DNA from: Lingula anatina
Lineage: Eukaryota; Brachiopoda; Lingulata; Lingulida; Lingulidae
Direction of reading: 5' to 3'
DNA length: 22,620 nucleotides
Assembly: GCF_001039355.2 (NCBI RefSeq)
Contig: NW_019773823.1
Location: 11,483 to 34,102, forward strand
A program made the position numbers and the translations under genes. Shown piece after piece: positions 17,801 through 22,620 of the stretch. The stretch's first letter is position 1. Each line of letters opens with the position of its first letter. The notes below the pieces were generated by a model. That model saw nothing but the letters and a program-made list of their open reading frames with translations, did not search any database and was not told the origin of the DNA.

Positions 17801-20063
17801 TGGGACACTGGTTATGCCAAGATCCACATTCCCATTATTGCCTCGGTGTCGGAGCATCAGCCCACCACCTGGGTCTCGTTCTTCTTTGACCTCCATGTCC
17901 TGATTGCAGTCTTCCCTGCAGGCGTCTGGTTCGTTATCAAGGAGATTAACGATGAGAGGGTTTTCAGTAAGTGGGGACATGGTTATGTTTTTATTTTAAA
18001 GTGTTACGAACTTATTAATTATGTAGATGCATCTTGGATGATACACAATTTGAAATAAAAAATTAAATTAATCATAATGCTTTCAAGTATTACTAAGTGC
18101 AAGATTTAATAAAGATTATAATACTGTAACTCAGACTTGAATTTTTGTGTAATATCATTTAGAGTGAAAGAATTTAGAGAAGACAAATATTTCTCAAGAT
18201 TGAAGAGAAAATAATGTCAGATTTTTAATCGAAGTAGATACCAAGGATTTAAGCGCTATGTTCAGAAAACTTTTCTCACTGTGTAAAGAAATTGCCAAAC
18301 TGATTAACCGGTCTTTCAGATCATAACATTGGTTTGCTTATTTTTTCCCCAGTTATTCTGTATGCTGTAAGTGCGTCGTATTTTGCTGGTGTCATGGTAC
18401 GTCTTATGCTGACCTTGACCCCAGTGGTGTGTGTCCTGGCGTCCATAGCGCTATCGAAGACGTTTGAAATCTATCTGAAGGATGAGCAGACCAAGGAAGA
18501 GAAGGAGAAGGAGGAGGAGGAACAGAAGGAGGAGAAAAATGACAAGTTGTATGATAAGGTATTGGAGTTCACCTTTAACAGTGAGCGTGAAGGATTTGTA
18601 TGGCAGAAGTAGGATTTTTCGGAAAATTTCAACTCTTTTCTTAACCAGTGTAAACCATATCCAAAATTCTTCACAGAATTAGGAACAATAAACCCTTTTA
18701 TTCTTTTCTAAGTTTTATAATTTAGTTTTTGAGTAACTCTCACTAGCCACTGATGAATGTCTCTTGTGATATAAAAATATAGAAATTAGTACTAGCAGGG
18801 GGATTTGAAGGTTGTGTTTTCTTTTGTTAACATTACCTTTCCCTTTATGACATGAAATTTAAAATTTGCCTTACAGTCCAGAAGTATGAAATGCGATAAC
18901 ATTTGAGTTTTTCCTGATTAAGGTCTATGGAGTTTGATCGTGACATCATTTTCAGTTACTATTTTTATCATCCCCACAGGCACCAAAAGCAAAGAAAAAG
19001 GGAGAAGAACGAACCATTGAAAAATCAAAGAAGAAAGAAAAGGAAGAGGCGGTGGGGTTAAACGTGAAGAGTATTGTGATCATCGCCTTCCTCATGATGT
19101 TGATGTTGTTTGCTGTCCACTGTACCTGGGTCACCAGCAATGCCTATTCCAGTCCCAGCATTGTGTTGGCCACATATGGGCAGGATGGGTGAGTGGTGTT
19201 ATGGCAAAGTTTAGATTTTTTTCTTCAGTCAACAGCTAATGTTGAAATTGTTTACTTTCAATATGACGTAGACAGACGTCGAAATATTGGAGGTGAACAA
19301 TTTCAATGTTAGCTGTTGACTGAAGAAAAAAAATACTACTGTAAGTTTATTTTTTATTAATATAAACAGCTGATGAAATTCTTATCTGCAGTTTTGAAAG
19401 GGCCCCTGCCTTCTTATGAGGAATGTTTAAATCTCATGTAAATTGGTTAAAATAATGGATTATTGCAAGAGTGTTACTGAATTATGTGAAATTCCACTGC
19501 CAGTTTCAGCATCTGGGTCTGCATTCAGCTGATAGAAAAAAGAAACTTTAAGTTTCATTAAAACAGATATTGGTGTATTTTTTTAGGCTTGATTTTTTCA
19601 ATAAAATTGTAGTTGTAAAATTCTGTGAATCTAACAGATGATAATAATTATACAACACTAAGTCAAATTATGTATATATATTTTTTTGTTATTTTAAGTT
19701 AGAATTATCACTCATTAATTTGATATGAGAATAATTTGCTATCTGAAAGACCTTTTTATTAATCCTCTTTTTTTTTTTATTCCAGTACCCGCAACATTTT
19801 AGATGACTTCCGAGAAGCCTACTACTGGTTGCGCCAAAACACACATGAAAAGTCGCGAGTGATGTCTTGGTGGGATTACGGGTACCAGATCGCAGGAATG
19901 GGGAACAGGACGACCTTAGTGGACAATAACACGTGGAACAATAGCCATATTGCTTTGGTAAGACTGTGTGTGAGAGTGTGTGTGCATATGTTTATGTGTC
20001 TCTATGATTTTATGTGCATGTGCGTGGAGATGAAGAAAATGTATTTGTATGTTCGTAACTGTG

Positions 20064-20100
<37 letters not shown>

Positions 20101-21828
20101 TCATATTTGTACATATATGTATATATGTGGAGAGAGAGGCCATGTGTGAATGAGTGCAGTATCTGTGAGTGGATGTGTATTTATGCTTGTGTTTCTCATA
20201 TGTTTGTGCATATATACATACATATATGTATGTGTATATATGTGTAGAACTTTTGACTTCAATAAAGCAGGAGTCAATAATTGATTATCTTGCTGTTTCC
20301 AGGTGGGAAAAGCCATGTCATCTAATGAGAGTGCAGCATATGAGATAATGCGGACCTTGGATGTGGATTACGTCCTGGTGATATTTGGTGGTGTGATTGG
20401 TTACTCTGGAGACGACATCAACAAGTTTCTGTGGATGGTGAGGATAGCGGAGGGGGAGCACCCCAAGGATATCAGGGTGAGTGAAAAGTCTGGGGGAACA
20501 AAACTCATTTTTCGGTTTAAAAAAAGTGGATATTTGAGCTGGGATGAGATTGTCACGACTCTCTATGGATTTCCAACTTTTTAGGTGATGTTGGTGCTTA
20601 CAAACACTTCTGAGATTTTTCCCACTAGTGACAGATTTCCAACTTTATGAGAGCCAAAATATCTCATCCCTGTTTGAGATGTCAGCAACATGCACATTTT
20701 GTGTAATATTTGCGTGATTCTGGCTTGCCCCATTGTTTTCTGTGCTGTGTATTATAGCAACCTCCATTTTGGAAAGAAATCACAGTGACTGAAAAGTGAT
20801 GTAAGACAGTTATGTTATGCACACATTGTGTGCCTCGCTGACATGATTCAAATGTTCTCCACTTTTGCGTAATGACCTTATTTTAGGAGAAATATTAAGC
20901 CTCATGTCTCTTTTATACTGATGGTAAAAACAAGAGATCAAAGTATTTTGCCTGGTACTTTTTTCTGCTACTTCATTTTTTTTGGGGATGGGAGCGAAAA
21001 TATACTAGCACATAGAATTGTCAATTGTCATTGTGAAAAATTGGCCATTTAAATGGACTACTACAGACTTCAACAGTGTCAAAATAGAATAAAGGGCTTG
21101 GTTATTTAGCTGAGAACAACTTAAACTAGAGTATAACTCTTGGTATTACAGTATTAAGTTTTTGATTTTGATTTCAGGAATCTGACTATTTCACCCCTCA
21201 GGGGGAGTTCAGAGTGGACGCAGGAGGTTCAAAAACTTTGCTCAATTGTCTCATGTACAAGTTATGTTACTACAGATTTGGGCAGCTACAGGTGGGTCAT
21301 TTACACCGACTTTCTCTCTTTCTTTATTTTTTGAAGATATAGAATTTTGATAGCTGACGTTGGTTTCAAAGTACAATTACGTCATAGCTGAGGCACGTAG
21401 CTTTAAAAACAATTGATTGCAAATATTTTCATTTCCAAAATATAACTAAGAAGTAATTTAAGTATGGTTTGGCATGGTTTTTGAATTAAGTTATAGTTTT
21501 ACTATATATTTTCAGTTGCAAGGTATAACTTTTTTATATACAAATTACCTTCAAGGGAATTAAAATTTTTTTTATTCCAGTTGGATTTCAGAACGCCACC
21601 TGGTTTTGATAGGACACGAAATGTGGAAATTGGCAACAAAAATTTCGATCTTCGTTATGTGGAAGAGGCGTACACCACTGAGCACTGGTTGGTCAGAATT
21701 TACAAGGTCAAGGACATGGAGAACAGAGAGGAGAAAAAGTTGTCAAAAAAGATTAAGAGGAAAGCATCCAGAAAGGTGAGAACAAAATAGAAAAGTTGCT
21801 TTTAGGGTGAAGAGGTGACCATTAAGGT

Positions 21829-21868
<40 letters not shown>

Positions 21869-22161
21869 ATCAAAAAGTATTAATCAAGGTATCTTTTCAT
21901 GTTGGAATTAAGAAAAAAGATTATAGATAGTGTTGTTGTGTTGAAGGAGATTCACAAGAATGTTTTAGAAATAATTAGTAAAATTCAGTTTACAAGTTGT
22001 TTCTTTCATTGTAAACATTCAGATTAGTGTCTGATTGATGATACACCCTATTGATTTCTTTACAGACAAGTAGAAACAAGAGAGGCAGCATTAAAAATAA
22101 ACCCAAGATTGTAAAAGGCAAAAAACCTGCAAAAACTACCAACAAGAAGAAGAAGAACTAA
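11668..22161 (+). CDS. STT3B: dolichyl-diphosphooligosaccharide-protein glycosyltransferase subunit STT3B (17 exons)
   Basis: Catalytic subunit of ER oligosaccharyltransferase, which moves the dolichol-linked glycan to Asn in N-X-S/T. Joined exons: 11668-11837, 13437-13545, 14143-14252, 14708-14796, 15265-15353, 15968-16033, 16220-16319, 16707-16805, 17201-17347, 17763-17966, 18353-18558, 18980-19188, 19786-19957, 20303-20476, 21178-21291, 21581-21775, 22066-22161. They total 2349 nt, or 782 residues. ATG 11668 has a good context (AAGATGG). Motifs: EFD 53-55 (first DxD-like), DNE 173-175 (second), SVSE 354-357, R411 in VMVRLML, SWWDYG 560-565, DK motif D628/K631/M635. Sequons at N573, N580, N584 and N598 match the glycosylated loop of STT3. 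Paralogue B rather than A is supported by FDPWFNYR, SFFFDLH, the GYIAPWSG segment, a charged insert at 437-489 and a Lys-rich tail. Human STT3B is about 826 residues; the difference lies mainly in the N-terminus and linkers. STT3B mostly acts post-translationally on sites skipped by STT3A. Confidence 0.97.
12315..12658. mobile_element. degenerate inverted-repeat element, possible old MITE
   Basis: The left arm (about 12315-12380) and right arm (about 12595-12658) are mutual reverse complements with many differences. Anchors are ACCCCCAGCTAAAAAAAGCC on the left and GGCCTTTTTAGCTGGAGGGT on the right, and outer CTGGTT/AACCAG at 12315 and 12653. There is no target duplication and no coding capacity. 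It lies in STT3B intron 1. Confidence 0.45.
13437..13545 (+). CDS. STT3B: STT3B exon 2
   Basis: Completes W57 and encodes [20 protein letters not shown] and [16 protein letters not shown], the highly conserved first lumenal loop. Acceptor CTCATAG, donor GTAAGT, ends in phase 0. Confidence 0.95.
14143..14252 (+). CDS. STT3B: STT3B exon 3
   Basis: Encodes [20 protein letters not shown] and [16 protein letters not shown], a membrane segment and loop. Acceptor GGTTTCAG, donor GTAAGG, leaves two bases of Ser. Confidence 0.95.
14708..14796 (+). CDS. STT3B: STT3B exon 4
   Basis: Encodes [20 protein letters not shown] and [10 protein letters not shown], mostly membrane segments. Acceptor TTTCCAG, donor GTAGGG. 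The donor side runs straight into a triplicated intronic repeat. Confidence 0.95.
14797..15150 (+). repeat. three tandem copies of about 117 bp in STT3B intron 4
   Basis: CAGTACAG recurs at 14825, 14944 and 15059 (steps 119 and 115). Copies share GATAGAATTACAACATC (the third copy degenerate), TAAATAATTAAAAA and GCATTCCAAGCAA. The first copy begins at or within a few bases of the exon 4 donor. Confidence 0.85.
15265..15353 (+). CDS. STT3B: STT3B exon 5, second DxD motif
   Basis: Encodes [20 protein letters not shown] and [11 protein letters not shown]173-N-E175 is the second acidic motif, involved in metal and lipid-linked glycan binding. Donor GTAAGT, followed by a C-rich tract (15371-15420). 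Confidence 0.95.
15968..16033 (+). CDS. STT3B: STT3B exon 6
   Basis: 22 codons, phase 0/0, encoding [20 protein letters not shown] and YM. Acceptor TCTTTCAG, donor GTAAGT. Confidence 0.95.
16220..16319 (+). CDS. STT3B: STT3B exon 7
   Basis: Encodes [20 protein letters not shown] and [13 protein letters not shown]. The WGGYVF..NL.PLHV segment is diagnostic for STT3. Acceptor TTGTTGTAG, donor GTAAGT. Confidence 0.95.
16707..16805 (+). CDS. STT3B: STT3B exon 8
   Basis: Encodes [20 protein letters not shown] and [13 protein letters not shown]. Acceptor TTTTTTCAG. The donor GTTTGT departs from consensus at +3 and +4 but is the only one that keeps frame with the next exon. Confidence 0.93.
17201..17347 (+). 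CDS. STT3B: STT3B exon 9
   Basis: Encodes [40 protein letters not shown] and LAVIGLTWL. The second half is a less conserved membrane segment, as in other STT3 proteins. Acceptor ATTTTCCAG, donor GTAAGC. Confidence 0.93.
17763..17966 (+). CDS. STT3B: STT3B exon 10, SVSE motif
   Basis: Encodes [40 protein letters not shown] and [24 protein letters not shown] (354-357) lies in the flexible external loop 5 that clamps substrate. Acceptor TTACTAG, donor GTAAGT. Confidence 0.95.
18353..18558 (+). CDS. STT3B: STT3B exon 11
   Basis: Encodes [20 protein letters not shown] with conserved R411, then a Lys/Glu run (residues 437-459) that begins the cytosolic linker typical of STT3B. Acceptor TTCCCCAG, donor GTATTG (weak). 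Confidence 0.93.
18980..19188 (+). CDS. STT3B: STT3B exon 12, last membrane segment
   Basis: The Lys-rich second half of the linker (464-489) is followed by TM13 ([20 protein letters not shown]) and the conserved [14 protein letters not shown]. Acceptor TCCCCACAG, donor GTGAGT. Confidence 0.93.
19216..19332. repeat. long near-perfect hairpin (foldback element) in STT3B intron 12
   Basis: The left arm TCTTCAGTCAACAGCTAA... from 19216 pairs with the right arm ending at 19332 (...TTAGCTGTTGACTGAAGA). About 37 of the outer 40 positions are complementary. The inner part continues (TTTCAATAT/ATATTGGAG and GACGT/ACGTC) to a loop near 19270-19275. There is no clear target duplication and no coding capacity. 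Confidence 0.85.
19786..19957 (+). CDS. STT3B: STT3B exon 13, WWDYG motif
   Basis: Encodes [40 protein letters not shown] and [18 protein letters not shown] (561-565) recognises the +2 Ser/Thr of the sequon. Several self-glycosylation sequons are present. Acceptor TATTCCAG, donor GTAAGA. Confidence 0.97.
20066..20098. repeat. TG microsatellite
   Basis: About 16 TG units in STT3B intron 13, with imperfect TG/TA sequence extending to about 20245. Confidence 0.95.
20303..20476 (+). CDS. STT3B: STT3B exon 14, DK motif
   Basis: Encodes [40 protein letters not shown] and [19 protein letters not shown]628..K631...M635 is the DK motif that borders the sequon pocket. Acceptor GTTTCCAG, donor GTGAGT. 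Confidence 0.97.
21178..21291 (+). CDS. STT3B: STT3B exon 15
   Basis: Residues 649-686 ([38 protein letters not shown]) of the lumenal globular domain. Acceptor GATTTCAG, donor GTGGGT, phase 0/0. Confidence 0.95.
21581..21775 (+). CDS. STT3B: STT3B exon 16
   Basis: Residues 687-751: [20 protein letters not shown] and [20 protein letters not shown], the conserved end of the lumenal domain, then a basic run. Acceptor TTATTCCAG, donor GTGAGA. Confidence 0.95.
21835..21866. repeat. GA microsatellite
   Basis: 16 GA units in STT3B intron 16. Confidence 0.95.
22066..22161 (+). CDS. STT3B: STT3B exon 17, Lys-rich tail and stop
   Basis: 31 codons of low-complexity basic tail (residues 752-782, ending TTNKKKKN) and TAA at 22159-22161. 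The frame and acceptor (TCTTTACAG) fit, but the sequence is poorly conserved, so this exon is less secure than the others. Confidence 0.82.
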   Translation, partial: TSRNKRGSIKNKPKIVKGKKPAKTTNKKKKN

Positions 22162-22620
22162 AATAACCCTGTCAAAACCGCCAACAAGAAAGAAAAATTG
22201 TAATTATCGGAATAGATAATGAGGAAAGTTACAGAACAATGATGGCAGAGAAAAAAACGTTAGAGCATTAATATTTTGTAAAAAGATAAATCATCGAGGA
22301 AATTAGAGTTTCTAGGATAATTTTATAATTATAGTGGTATCTTTTATTGTTTGCATTATGAATGCAGAGACTACTGAAGGCAATGAATTTGCTTTCTGCT
22401 GCAAACTCTCTTTTCGATTCTTATATGATGACTCAAGGTTGTTTTCAGTGAGAAATGTCTTTGGGGTAAAAAAAAAAATGGCCCGAGTTTCAAAACCTAA
22501 CACAGCTGGACTGAACTTGCACTTAAAGTAGTCTCCAATTTATGCTAATATCAATTGGGTTTTGATACTCTGGGTGCGATTTTTTTTTTTTTTTTTTTTT
22601 TGGGGGGGGGGGGGGGGGGG
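22162..22620 (+). other. STT3B 3' flank and window edge
   Basis: Presumed 3' UTR. I find no AATAAA or ATTAAA after the TAA, so the poly(A) site is not located. The sequence ends in T22 (22580-22601) directly followed by G19 (22602-22620), which is probably not genuine genomic sequence. Confidence 0.6.

Larger units (their letters stand above)
11838..22065 (+). other. STT3B: introns of STT3B
   Basis: Sixteen GT-AG introns. Intron 1 (11838-13436, 1599 nt) holds an old inverted-repeat element. Introns 2 (597 nt), 3 (455, with TAG/AAG microsatellite 14366-14445), 5 (614, C-rich start), 7 to 11 (386-421) and 14 (701) show only AT-rich sequence to me. Intron 4 (468) holds a triplication, intron 12 (597) a long hairpin, intron 13 (345) TG/TA microsatellites and intron 16 (290) a GA microsatellite. 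I see no nested gene or snoRNA. Confidence 0.75.

Noticed and set aside
18410-18418. TGACCTTGA (ERR/NR5A-type site) in STT3B exon 11
   Set aside because: It arises from codons for the conserved LTLTP segment and has no repeat context.
19216-19332. Hammerhead ribozyme-like words (CTGAAGA and CGAAA) in the intron 12 hairpin
   Set aside because: The words are in the wrong order and spacing for stems I-III, and CTGAAGA is paired within the long stem, so no hammerhead fold is supported.
19829-20247. Open frames through the TG/TA microsatellite in STT3B intron 13
   Set aside because: They are simple-repeat translations (Cys-Val and His-Thr runs) running out of exon 13.
20477-20584. Extended exon 14 ending in TTLYGFPTF
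   Set aside because: This is intron read-through past a consensus GTGAGT; the spliced junction to ESDYF matches the family.
11668-22161. STT3A instead of STT3B
   Set aside because: Residues such as FDPW, APWSG and SFFFDLH, the charged linker and the basic tail match the B paralogue.

Overview
This is animal nuclear DNA. The genes have many short exons with GT-AG introns, the background is AT-rich, there are TG, GA and TA microsatellites, and one encoded protein is a membrane subunit found across eukaryotes. A protostome is likely and a marine mollusc is my best guess, from the intronless TRIM-NHL gene, the intron sizes and the abundant TGACCTTTGACC-type repeat. The sequence alone does not fix the species.

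Layout. (1) Positions 1-6570, plus strand: the 3' half of a coiled-coil protein gene whose 5' end lies outside the window. Four phase-0 coiled-coil exons (356-1656) are followed by two alternative small exons (2031-2100 and 2342-2372) and two duplicated terminal exons (2983-3299, short; 5326-6083, long). The reading frame allows exactly one of the two small exons per transcript. The terminal copies are separated by a tandem array with a period of about 146 bp, full of AGGTCA-type nuclear-receptor half-sites. A PIF/Harbinger-like MITE sits between the small exons and the first terminal exon. (2) Positions 6570-7250: a convergent intergenic gap holding a MITE flanked by TTAA. (3) Positions 7543-9501, minus strand: an intronless RING/B-box/coiled-coil/NHL (TRIM) E3 ligase of 652 residues. 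(4) Positions 9502-11667: a divergent intergenic region with a duplicated block of about 117 bp, a GA microsatellite and a G-quadruplex motif. (5) Positions 11668-22161, plus strand: the complete 17-exon coding region of STT3B, the catalytic subunit of oligosaccharyltransferase. All junctions keep frame and give 782 residues. Its start is preceded by a perfect ERSE-II element (ATTGG-N-CCACG), the ATF6/XBP1 unfolded-protein-response site. Its introns hold a long near-perfect hairpin (19216-19332), a tandem triplication and an old inverted-repeat element.

The three genes have no obvious joint pathway. The strongest leads are the ERSE-II at STT3B, the nuclear-receptor-site minisatellite, and the frame-locked alternative exons plus duplicated terminal exons of the first gene. 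The window ends in T22 followed by G19, which looks like a contig-edge or sequencing artefact.
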